Of a stretch of 64,000 nucleotides of DNA, positions 8,167-15,693 are shown piece by piece. The stretch is from Nocardiopsis quinghaiensis (GTDB lineage: Bacteria; Actinomycetota; Actinomycetes; Streptosporangiales; Streptosporangiaceae): positions 186,001-250,000 of the forward strand of contig NZ_VWVU01000007.1 in NCBI RefSeq assembly GCF_008638365.1. Direction: 5' to 3'. Positions within the stretch are counted from its first letter, which is position 1. Each line of letters starts with the position of its first letter. Below the pieces are notes generated by a model. The model saw only the letters and a list, made by a program, of their open reading frames with translations. It was not told the origin of the DNA and searched no databases. Both the position numbers and the translations under genes were made by a program.

Positions 8167-9330
8167 GTGGCACACACCGGCTCGGCGACCGCGACCCGGA
8201 TCGTCGAACTCGAGCTGATCGGTCTGCGGCCCCAGTCGGGCGTACGGGGCACCGACACCGACGGCCCCGCCCTGGTCCGTGTGGCCGACGACGAGGGCGT
8301 CAGCGGCTGGGGGGAGCTTCCACGCGCCACCCGGCCCCAGTGGGACGCCCTGGTCTCGGTCTTCGCCCCCGCCCTGCTGCGCCACTCCTGGAGACGGCCC
8401 ACCGAGGCGGGCGAGGCATGGGCGGACCTGCCCTGGGACCCGGCGGTGGCCAGCGCCCTGGACACCGCCTGCTGGGACCTGTGGAGCCGCCAGCACAGCA
8501 CCCCGCTCTCGCACGCCCTGGGCGGGGAGCGCACCGCGCTCACGGCGGGTGTGACCCTGCGCCGGCAGGTGACCGTGGAGTCGGTGGTCACCGAGGTCAA
8601 CCGCCAGGTCGGATCGGGCTTCAGGCGGATCCGGCTGGAGATCGAGCCGGGCTGGGACGCCGACGTGGTGCGTGCGGTGCAGGGCAGCTTCCCGTTCCTG
8701 GTCCTGCAGGCCGACGCCGGTGGACGGTACACCGAGTCCCCCGCCGACCTGGACGCGCTGCGCGCCATGGACGGACTCGGCCTGCTGGCGATCGAGGACC
8801 CCTTCGCCCCGGGCGATCTGGCCGCGCACGCCCGCCTGGCCTCGGAGCTGCGCACCCCGGTGGCGCTGGGCCGGTCGCTGGACTCGGTGGAGGACCTGTC
8901 CGAGGCGATCCGCGCCGAGGCCGGTAAAGCGGTGAACGTGGACCTGACCCGGCTGGGCGGCCTCACGGCGGCCCGCCGCGCGGTGGACCGCGCCGTGGAC
9001 GCGGGCTGGCAGGTCTGGTGCGGCTCCTCGGCGGTGACGGGGGTCGGCCGGGCGGCCGCGGTCGCGCTGGGGTCCCTGTCGGGAGCGTCCCTGCCGGTGG
9101 AGATGCCCGGTGCCGGGAACCGCTGCCGCGACCTGGTGCTCCCGCCGGTACGCGCGCATGACGGGGTGGTGCCGGTCCCGTTGACGGAGAGCGGCCTGGG
9201 ACACGGAGTGGACCGTGCGGCGGTGGCCGGGCGCACCGCGCGGGCCCTGCTGGTGGACGCCGAGGGCACGCGTGAGGCCCTCGTCGAGCGCGGACGCGGC
9301 GGTGGAGCCCGCCGTGGCCCGGGCCGCTGA
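8167..9330 (+). CDS. Enolase-superfamily protein, OSBS/NSAR-like, with lost catalytic residues
   Basis: The 387-residue protein follows the o-succinylbenzoate synthase / N-acylamino acid racemase pattern, including LQADAGGRYT, LLAIEDPFAPGDL and VWCGSSAVTGVGRA. Active members use a KxK motif, three acidic metal ligands and a second-face Lys. Here KxK is RLE (FRRIRLEIEPG), the LDES metal motif is LGRS (VALGRSLDS) and the INIK Lys is Asp (VNVDLTRLGG). The Asp of LQAD and the Glu of IEDP remain. Both general bases and one metal ligand are gone, so ordinary catalysis is doubtful. The GTG start at 8167 sits behind GAGGTGG. It lies 255 bases after ald with its own terminator-bounded unit. Confidence 0.78.
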   Translation: MAHTGSATATRIVELELIGLRPQSGVRGTDTDGPALVRVADDEGVSGWGELPRATRPQWDALVSVFAPALLRHSWRRPTEAGEAWADLPWDPAVASALDTACWDLWSRQHSTPLSHALGGERTALTAGVTLRRQVTVESVVTEVNRQVGSGFRRIRLEIEPGWDADVVRAVQGSFPFLVLQADAGGRYTESPADLDALRAMDGLGLLAIEDPFAPGDLAAHARLASELRTPVALGRSLDSVEDLSEAIRAEAGKAVNVDLTRLGGLTAARRAVDRAVDAGWQVWCGSSAVTGVGRAAAVALGSLSGASLPVEMPGAGNRCRDLVLPPVRAHDGVVPVPLTESGLGHGVDRAAVAGRTARALLVDAEGTREALVERGRGGGARRGPGR

Positions 9331-9441
9331 CCCCGCGGGACCTCCCCCGAGGGGCTCCCCCGCTCCCTTAACCGAACAGTGTTAGGTAGGGTTGCGACAC
9401 CGTCCGGCCCCCGTTCCGGACCCGACGACTGTGGAGGCGCG

Positions 9442-9897
9442 GTGCGCGTATTCGCCGACATCAACGAGGTCATCGCATCCCAGGGTGAACACCTGGGCTA
9501 CACCGACTGGGTGACCATCGACCAGGAACGGATCTCCCTCTTCGCCGACGCGACGGAGGACCGCCAGTGGATCCACATCGACCAGGAGAAGGCGGCCGCG
9601 GGCCCCTTCGGCGGCACCATCGCGCACGGGTTCCTGACCCTGTCGATGCTGGCCCACTTCTCCCAGTCGTCCATCTCGCTCACCAAGAAGCCCAGCATGT
9701 CCATCAACTACGGGCTCAACAAGGTGCGCTTCCTCCAGCCGGTCCCCTCCGGTTCGCGCATCCGCGACGGTATCGAGCTCAGCTCGGTACAGAAGTCCCC
9801 CAAGGGCTACCTGGTGGCCACGACCCACACCGTGGAGATCGAGGACCACGAGCGCCCCGCCCTGGTCGCCGAGTCGCTCGGCCTCTGGGTGCCGTAG
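9442..9897 (+). CDS. MaoC-family (R)-specific enoyl-CoA hydratase, HtdZ/Rv0130-like
   Basis: The 151-residue single hot-dog protein should hydrate trans-2-enoyl-CoA to (R)-3-hydroxyacyl-CoA. The hydratase signature is clear: DRQWIHID followed by GPFGGTIAHGFLTLSML, which carries the catalytic Asp/His pair, then INYGLNKVRFLQPVP. The length and these motifs match the mycobacterial Rv0130/HtdZ type closely. The GTG start at 9442 has GGAGG four bases upstream. A TTAAC/GTTAG imperfect repeat near 9368-9386 precedes it and could be a TetR-type operator, though this is weak. It is a single-gene unit convergent with the glycosyltransferase block. Confidence 0.92.
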   Translation: MRVFADINEVIASQGEHLGYTDWVTIDQERISLFADATEDRQWIHIDQEKAAAGPFGGTIAHGFLTLSMLAHFSQSSISLTKKPSMSINYGLNKVRFLQPVPSGSRIRDGIELSSVQKSPKGYLVATTHTVEIEDHERPALVAESLGLWVP

Positions 9898-10075
9898 GCC
9901 CTTCCCCTCCCCGAGGGGTTCGTTCGGGCGCCGGCGGGGTCCTGGAGGTGGCGGAGGTGGGACGACGGGTACTGCGGCCGAAGGCCGTCGTTTGAGGGTG
10001 GTGGCGGGCGACGGCGCGGGCACGGGCCGTCACACCGGAGGCACCGAAGGTTCCCGCCTTTGGCGGCGCCCGGAC

Positions 10076-10102
10076 CTGGGGCGAAGCGAAGCGGAGCCCC
10101 AG
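10076..10102. terminator. Hairpin between convergent maoC and glycosyltransferase genes
   Basis: CTGGGGC and GCCCCAG pair around a 13-base loop, 14 bases beyond the stop of the minus-strand glycosyltransferase. Confidence 0.55.
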
Positions 10103-10115
10103 GGCAAGCACTGCC

Positions 10116-11810
10116 TCAGCGGACGATTCTGCGCAGCACGCGGCGGACCAGGTCCGGGGTGAACCAGCGCAGCTTGCGCTCGGCCCGCTCCGCACGTCGC
10201 CGCAGCCTCCCGGCCTCGTTCTCGGCGCGGCTCAGGCGGCGGCGCAGAAGGTCCGTGTCACCCTCGGCGGCGCCGGTCTCCTCCGCCGCGGCGGAGGAGA
10301 CCGCGAAGATCCCCTCCCCACCCGTCCAGTGGATGCCGCAGACCTGCTCCACCAGCTGGTCGTGGTCCTCCTCCCCCGGTCCGGAGGAGAGGTGGCGGGC
10401 CCTGGCGTAGGCGGCGGTGCGCTCCATCCGCAGCGCCCCTTCTCCCTGCGCGTCCCCGGGCGGCAGCGAGCGCAGCAGCCCCGCCCCCGTGCGTTCGGCC
10501 GTCCGCAGGAGCTCTCTGAGGGCTCCGGGCTCCAGCCGCGCCCCGGCGGGCGCCCTCAGCAGGAAGGGCACGCGCGGATCGTGTTCCGGCTCGGAGCCGG
10601 TGAACCGCACCCGGGGGTCGCCGCGGAAGAGCTCCCTGACCAGTCGCAGGTCCAGGTTCTCCTCCTCCAGCAGGGGCCTGCGCCCCTCTTCGAGCGCGTC
10701 CCACGGACCGACGAGCCACAGCCGGACGTCGGGGGTGGTGCCGGACAGCAGCGCCGAGGCGGTGGTGTCCACGTCCTCCAGGGCGGCGCCGTCCACGTCC
10801 ATCACCGCTTCCAGCACCGGCACCTCCCACAACCGGCCCGGACGCCGGTCGCGCAGGTGGAAGTAGGGCATGCGGTTGGCCAGGTACGGCATCCTGTAGC
10901 GGGTGCCCGCCTCGCGCCGGGTCTGCATCTGGGTGCGCCCCAGGTGCCAGCTGCTGGTGTCCAGGTCCGGGACGAAGACCGCCCCCTGCTGGGAGGCCCG
11001 GTAGCCGAACTCGCTGTCGCCGCCCAGGATGAGCTCGGCGTCCATCCCCCCGGCCCCGTCGAACAGGGTGCGGTGCAGGGAGCCGGTGGCCCCGATGAAC
11101 ACCTTGTGGGCCTTGTGGTGGGCGGTGCGGAGCTGGTCCTGCCTGTCGATCGTCCGTTCCACCCAGTGCGGGTCGGCGCTCTCGCGGTCGAACAGGTCCG
11201 CCGCCCTGCCGGCGCGTACCTGCTCGGCCACGTACTCGGGGTTCATCGTCTCGGGGTCGAAGTCGACGAACATCTTGTGGCCCATGACCACCGCGTAGTC
11301 GACCAGGTGGTGCCAGCGCATCTGCGACTCGACGTGCTCGCGGTAGACCAGCATGTCCGCGTCCAGACGCAGGACCACCTGTCCGGAGGAGGCCGCCACA
11401 CCCGTGTTGACGGCGTGCGCCGATCCCCACCCGCCGGGGGCGGAGGTGATCAGCCGCGTGTTCTCCGGACGCACCGGCGGCAGGGTGAGCGGCTCGGGCG
11501 AACCGTCGTCCACCACGACCACCTCCGTCAGGTGCGCGGGATAGCTCTGCGCGGACAGGGAGGCCAGCACCATCGCCAGCTTGTCCGGATGGCCGTGGGC
11601 GGGGACGACCACCGACACCGACAGCGCCGGGGTCCACTCCCCCAGCGGCGGCGGCCGGAGCACCGAGTAGTCGTTGCGCCACAGCCGGGGCATGGACCGA
11701 CCGTCGAGGCCGTGCGGATCGGCGCCCCGGATCCGCGTCACCGGGTCCGTCCGCTCCCCGCGCTGACCGGGTACCAGCCCCGACCCGGGAGCGTTGTCTG
11801 AGGTGGTCAA
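10116..11810 (-). CDS. Family 2 glycosyltransferase, copy 1 of the downstream partner
   Basis: The 564-residue protein has a GT-A domain near residues 50-290: VSVVVPAHGHPDKLAM, VVVVDDGSPEP, the DxD-type motif RLDADM and the acceptor-side GGDSEFGYRASQQG. A conserved Cys-poor region of unknown role follows, then a charged coiled coil and a basic tail ending RWFTPDLVRRVLRRIVR that could sit on the membrane. It should add a sugar to a surface glycan. It starts at TTG 11810, overlapping the upstream TGA as TTGA, so translation is coupled. A paralogue lies at 14032-15693, with 163 bp of identical DNA. The sugar and acceptor cannot be read from sequence. Confidence 0.85.
   Translation of the reverse strand: MTTSDNAPGSGLVPGQRGERTDPVTRIRGADPHGLDGRSMPRLWRNDYSVLRPPPLGEWTPALSVSVVVPAHGHPDKLAMVLASLSAQSYPAHLTEVVVVDDGSPEPLTLPPVRPENTRLITSAPGGWGSAHAVNTGVAASSGQVVLRLDADMLVYREHVESQMRWHHLVDYAVVMGHKMFVDFDPETMNPEYVAEQVRAGRAADLFDRESADPHWVERTIDRQDQLRTAHHKAHKVFIGATGSLHRTLFDGAGGMDAELILGGDSEFGYRASQQGAVFVPDLDTSSWHLGRTQMQTRREAGTRYRMPYLANRMPYFHLRDRRPGRLWEVPVLEAVMDVDGAALEDVDTTASALLSGTTPDVRLWLVGPWDALEEGRRPLLEEENLDLRLVRELFRGDPRVRFTGSEPEHDPRVPFLLRAPAGARLEPGALRELLRTAERTGAGLLRSLPPGDAQGEGALRMERTAAYARARHLSSGPGEEDHDQLVEQVCGIHWTGGEGIFAVSSAAAEETGAAEGDTDLLRRRLSRAENEAGRLRRRAERAERKLRWFTPDLVRRVLRRIVR
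11405..11567. repeat. 163-bp block identical to 15309-15471
   Basis: Read base by base, 11405-11567 and 15309-15471 are the same, and the surrounding 340 bp differ at only a few sites. A second identical block of 73 bp begins at 10557 and recurs in copy 2 starting near 14462. Flanking coding DNA is clearly diverged. This mosaic is the mark of recent gene conversion or strong constraint between the tandem paralogues. Confidence 0.85.
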
Positions 11811-13858
11811 CGGTGTCCTCCCGTGTACTCGGTCACTCCGTCGGGCTGTCCCAGGGGTTCGGGTGCCCCCTCCATCAGGGCGCTGGGACGCCAGCCGGAC
11901 CACTGCCTGGTGCTCTTGCGCACGAAGTAGCCCGGGTCCTCGTTCCACGTGTGGCCCTCGGCCACGCGGCGCAGCACGTAGCACAGCCCGTGGGCGCGGT
12001 AGATGCGCCCGCCGCCGCGCCGCACGGCGAGGAGGAGTTGGCTGTCGACCGCCCGGGGCAGGGGGCGGAAGCCTCCGACCTCCTCCAGCACCGAGCGGTC
12101 GGTGAGGATGGTCCCTCCCGCGACGTGGGGTGAGGGGAGTTCCGAGTGGTAACTCCTCCACGCGGTCAGGTCCAGTTCCTGGAGATAGACGTAGTCCGTG
12201 CTGCTGCCCACCAGGTCGGCCCCGGAGTAGGTACGCGCCAGCATCAGGTCGGCCAGGTGTTCGGGGCCGTACCAGTCGTCGTCGTCCCACTTCGCGATGA
12301 TCGGCCCCGAGGCGCGGTCGACGGCGTCGTTGAGCACGGCCCCGAACACCTGGTCCGCGGGGGCCTCGTGCACGGTGGCCCGCGCACCCGTGGCGGTGAA
12401 CTCGGCGATGGCCGAACCCACCTCGGGCAGGTCGGCGGAGAATCCGTGCAGGGTCAGCACCACCTCGAAGCGCACGTGGCGCTGGCGGGCGATCTGGGCG
12501 AGCGCGAACCCCACCATCTCGGGGCGGCGGGTGCACATGACCACGGAGACCAGGGGGTCGGGCGGCAGCGGGACTCCGGCCCACCGGGCCAGGGAGCGCC
12601 AGCGGGTGAGCTGGCCGTGGGTCCGCAGGGCGGCGCGGCGCAGCCGGATGCTGTGCTCCTCGCGGAGGAGCGGGTCGCGCAGCGCCTCCTCCCCCACCGC
12701 GGTCAGCAGGTCGGCCAGGGGCTGGCCGAGGGCACGCGCCCAGGCCGGGACGGGCCCGCTGAGCGTCGGTACGCCCGCGGCCGCGAGGGAGGCGACCGCG
12801 CGTACCGCGGCCGCGGGTCCGCCGTGCCCGGACCAGTCCACCCGGACGCCGCGCAGGTAGCGGACCCGGCCGATGTCCAGGTCGGTGACCGTTCCGTTCT
12901 CGGGAATCGTGGCCAGGATCCTGTGCCCGTCGCGGATGACCGCGTGCTGGTCGTGGACCGTGAGATCGCCCATGGGACCGCCGGACTTCCGGGCGAAGCC
13001 GCAGGGGTTGATGACGCGCTCGTCGATGGGGGCGACCAGCTCCGTGGGGTCCGCCTCCCGCACACGCGGGGGACCGCCCTCACCGGCCCCCGACGGGCGG
13101 TGCGCGCCCTCGGAGCGGGTCAGTCTCTCCCAGGATCCGGCTGCGGTGGTCTCCAGGTCCAGGCAGGGGACGGCCTCGTCCTCCCAGACGGGCAGCGGAC
13201 CGCCGTCGTGGGTGCGTACGACCAGGTCGACGACCGGTGTGACCCGGCGCAGCGGAACGGGGCCGGTGGCGCTCACTCCCGAGGCCGCGACGTCGCCGGA
13301 GCGCCACAGGGCGCCTTCGGGTCCGTGCAGCCCGCCCAGGGGCACGGGCCTGGGACCACGCCGGCGGCCGCCTGTTCCGTGCAGGACGTTGTCCAGGGCC
13401 GGGGCGGTGTCGGTGCCTCCGGGGAAGAACAACTCGCAGACCCAGCCGCTCTTGCCCGTACGGCGCAGCCGCAGTTCCTGCAGACCCCGCCATTCGTCGA
13501 TGCCGGGAGGAGAGGGCAGCAGGGGCCCCTGGTGGCCCGGCATGTCGGCCACGGCCGCGACCAGGTGCACGGCGGGCGGCAGGTGGACCGCCGTGGTGAG
13601 GGATCGGCGAAGGTCGGTGAGACTGGCCGCGACGACCGCCAGCAGCCCGACCTCCTCCGTCTCTCCCAGCCCGCCCACGCCCCTCACCCGGACCGGCTCG
13701 CCCATGGGACGGGTGTCCAGGTCGACGACCCGGTCACGGGCCCCGAGCCGGAGCCAGTCGAAGTAGACGCAGCCCCGCCCCTGGAATCCGGTGTGGCACA
13801 GCACCGCGGGTTCGCTTCCGCGTGTGCGCAGGCCCTGGCGGAGTACGGAGGTGATCAT
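11807..13858 (-). CDS. Large glycosyltransferase with C-terminal GT2 domain, copy 1
   Basis: The 683-residue protein has a recognisable GT2 domain only at the C-terminus (about 435-670): VSVVMCTRRPEMVGFAL, the acidic KWDDDDWYGPEHL, VAGGTILTDRSVLEEVGGF and WNEDPGYF. The first 430 residues resemble no family I can name. A middle segment conserved with the paralogue reads RGVRVDWSGHGGPAAAV and may be a second, degenerate nucleotide-sugar domain. ATG 13858 is chosen because the paralogue starts at the same MIT residues and GAGGT lies upstream. It overlaps the next gene by four bases. A hairpin upstream (13962-13993) suggests its own promoter. Confidence 0.82.
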   Translation of the reverse strand: MITSVLRQGLRTRGSEPAVLCHTGFQGRGCVYFDWLRLGARDRVVDLDTRPMGEPVRVRGVGGLGETEEVGLLAVVAASLTDLRRSLTTAVHLPPAVHLVAAVADMPGHQGPLLPSPPGIDEWRGLQELRLRRTGKSGWVCELFFPGGTDTAPALDNVLHGTGGRRRGPRPVPLGGLHGPEGALWRSGDVAASGVSATGPVPLRRVTPVVDLVVRTHDGGPLPVWEDEAVPCLDLETTAAGSWERLTRSEGAHRPSGAGEGGPPRVREADPTELVAPIDERVINPCGFARKSGGPMGDLTVHDQHAVIRDGHRILATIPENGTVTDLDIGRVRYLRGVRVDWSGHGGPAAAVRAVASLAAAGVPTLSGPVPAWARALGQPLADLLTAVGEEALRDPLLREEHSIRLRRAALRTHGQLTRWRSLARWAGVPLPPDPLVSVVMCTRRPEMVGFALAQIARQRHVRFEVVLTLHGFSADLPEVGSAIAEFTATGARATVHEAPADQVFGAVLNDAVDRASGPIIAKWDDDDWYGPEHLADLMLARTYSGADLVGSSTDYVYLQELDLTAWRSYHSELPSPHVAGGTILTDRSVLEEVGGFRPLPRAVDSQLLLAVRRGGGRIYRAHGLCYVLRRVAEGHTWNEDPGYFVRKSTRQWSGWRPSALMEGAPEPLGQPDGVTEYTGGHR

Positions 13859-13961
13859 GGGGCGACCTCGGTGGTGTGGGAGGCGGAGTCGCGGCCCGTG
13901 GGACGCGCACCAGTTCCGAGTGCCCAGCGTAGCCAAATAATCACCGGGCGCACCCGGGGGT

Positions 13962-13993
13962 GGCGGTGTGTCGCGAACGACCGACACACCGCC
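13962..13993. terminator. Hairpin separating the two glycosyltransferase pairs
   Basis: GGCGGTGTGTCG and CGACACACCGCC form a perfect 12-bp stem with an 8-base loop, 39 bases past the stop of the copy-2 glycosyltransferase. It probably ends that transcript, so each pair would be a separate unit. An AT-rich patch at 13934-13942 could hold the copy-1 promoter. Confidence 0.65.
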
Positions 13994-14031
13994 GTACCCC
14001 TCCCTCCGCCCGGAGGTCCCTCAGGACCGGA

Positions 14032-15693
14032 TCAGCGGGCCAGCTTCCGCAGCGCCCTGCGGGCCAGCCCGGGGGTGAACCAGCGCAGCTTGCGCTCGGC
14101 CCGCTTGGCCCGCGCCCGCATCCGCTCCACCTCGGCGAGCGCGTGGTCGAGCTTGCGCCGCAGCGCCTCGGGGCTCTCGGGCCTGGCCTGCCCCTCCTCC
14201 TCCGGGACCACGAAGTCCGTCCCGGGCATCCAGTGGGTGCCGTAGACCTCCTCCACACCCCGGTCCAGGTCCTCGGCCGCGGCGTCCGGCCGGAAGCGGC
14301 GGGCCCTGGCGTAGGCGGAGGTCCGCTCCAGGCGCAGGACGCCGTCGCCCCGGGTGGCCCCGGGCATGGGCGCGCACAGCAGCCCCGCCTTGTTCTTGTT
14401 CGCCTCGCCGATCAGGTCGGCGACCGCCCCGTCCCGCGGCGCCGCCCCGACGGGCATCCGCAGCAGGAAGGGCACGCGCGGATCGTGTTCCGGCTCGGAG
14501 CCGGTGAACCGCACCCGGGGGTCGCCGCGGAAGGTCTCCCCGACCAGCCGCAGGTCGAGCCGTTCCTCGTCCAGCGGGGAGCGCCGCCCCTCCCCCAGCT
14601 CGGCCCAGGGGCCCACCAGCCACAGCCGGATGTCGGGGGTGGTGCCGGACAGCAGCGCCGAGGCGGTGGTGTCCACGTCCTCCAGGGCGGCGCCGTCCAC
14701 GTGCATGACCACGTCGACCAGCGGCACCTCCCACTGACGGTCGGGGCGCCTGCGGCGCAGGTGGAAGTCGGGCACACGGTTGGCCACGAAGGGGGCGCGG
14801 TAACGGGTGCCCGCGTCACGACGGGTCTGCATCTGGGTGCGCCCCAGGTGCCAGCTGCTGGTGTCCAGGTCGGGAACGAACAGGGCACCCTGCTGGGAGA
14901 CCCGGTAGGCGAACTCGCTGTCGCCGCCCAGGACCAGTTCCCCGTCCAGGCCGCCCGCGGCGTCGAACAGGGTGCGGTGCAGGGAGCCGGTGGCCCCGAT
15001 GAACACCTTGTAGGCCATGCGGTCGGCGGTCCGCAGCCTGTCGTGGTTCGTGATCGTCTGCTCCACCCAGTGCGGGTCGGCGCTCTCGCGGTCGAACAGC
15101 TCGGCGGCGCGCCCCTCACGGACCTCGGCGGCCACGTACTCGGGGGTCATGGCGCCGGGGTCGAAGTCGACGAACATCTTGTGGCCCATCGCGACCCCGT
15201 AGTCGACCAGGTGGTGCCAGCGCATCTGCGACTCGACGTGCTCGCGGTAGACCAGCATGTCCGCGTCCAGACGCAGGACCACCTGTCCGGAGGAGACCGC
15301 GACACCGCTGTTGACGGCGTGCGCCGATCCCCACCCGCCGGGGGCGGAGGTGATCAGCCGCGTGTTCTCCGGACGCACCGGCGGCAGGGTGAGCGGCTCG
15401 GGCGAACCGTCGTCCACCACGACCACCTCCGTCAGGTGCGCGGGATAGCTCTGCGCGGACAGGGAGGCCAGGACGAGCGCGAGCTTGTCCTGGTGCCCGT
15501 GGGCGGGGACGACCACCGACACCGACAGCGCCGGGGTCCACTCCCCCAGCGGCGGCGGCCGGAGCACCGAGTAGTCGTTGCGTCGCGCGCGGGGCTGGTC
15601 CCGGTAGTCGGCCTCCCCCCGGGGGAGGGCGGCCCCGGGCTCGGGCCCACTGTCATGGGAGCTCGGCTTCGGGCTCGTGTCAAGCGTGGTCAA
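14032..15693 (-). CDS. Family 2 glycosyltransferase, copy 2 of the downstream partner
   Basis: The 553-residue paralogue of the protein at 10116-11810 has the same layout: GT-A domain with VSVVVPAHGHQDKLAL, RLDADM and LGGDSEFAYRVSQQG, then the variable region, coiled coil and basic tail ending RWFTPGLARRALRKLAR. The N-terminal 200 residues are nearly identical to copy 1, while the C-terminal region, especially 400-520, has diverged. That mix suggests gene conversion in the catalytic half. The TTG start at 15693 overlaps the upstream TGA (TTGA), with GGGGGAG before it. It is probably paired functionally with the gene at 15690-17714. Confidence 0.85.
   Translation of the reverse strand: MTTLDTSPKPSSHDSGPEPGAALPRGEADYRDQPRARRNDYSVLRPPPLGEWTPALSVSVVVPAHGHQDKLALVLASLSAQSYPAHLTEVVVVDDGSPEPLTLPPVRPENTRLITSAPGGWGSAHAVNSGVAVSSGQVVLRLDADMLVYREHVESQMRWHHLVDYGVAMGHKMFVDFDPGAMTPEYVAAEVREGRAAELFDRESADPHWVEQTITNHDRLRTADRMAYKVFIGATGSLHRTLFDAAGGLDGELVLGGDSEFAYRVSQQGALFVPDLDTSSWHLGRTQMQTRRDAGTRYRAPFVANRVPDFHLRRRRPDRQWEVPLVDVVMHVDGAALEDVDTTASALLSGTTPDIRLWLVGPWAELGEGRRSPLDEERLDLRLVGETFRGDPRVRFTGSEPEHDPRVPFLLRMPVGAAPRDGAVADLIGEANKNKAGLLCAPMPGATRGDGVLRLERTSAYARARRFRPDAAAEDLDRGVEEVYGTHWMPGTDFVVPEEEGQARPESPEALRRKLDHALAEVERMRARAKRAERKLRWFTPGLARRALRKLAR
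15309..15471. repeat. 163-bp block identical to 11405-11567
   Basis: This is the second member of the identical pair, in the same codons of the copy-2 glycosyltransferase. It encodes the region between the nucleotide-binding loop and the segment before RLDADM. Confidence 0.85.
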
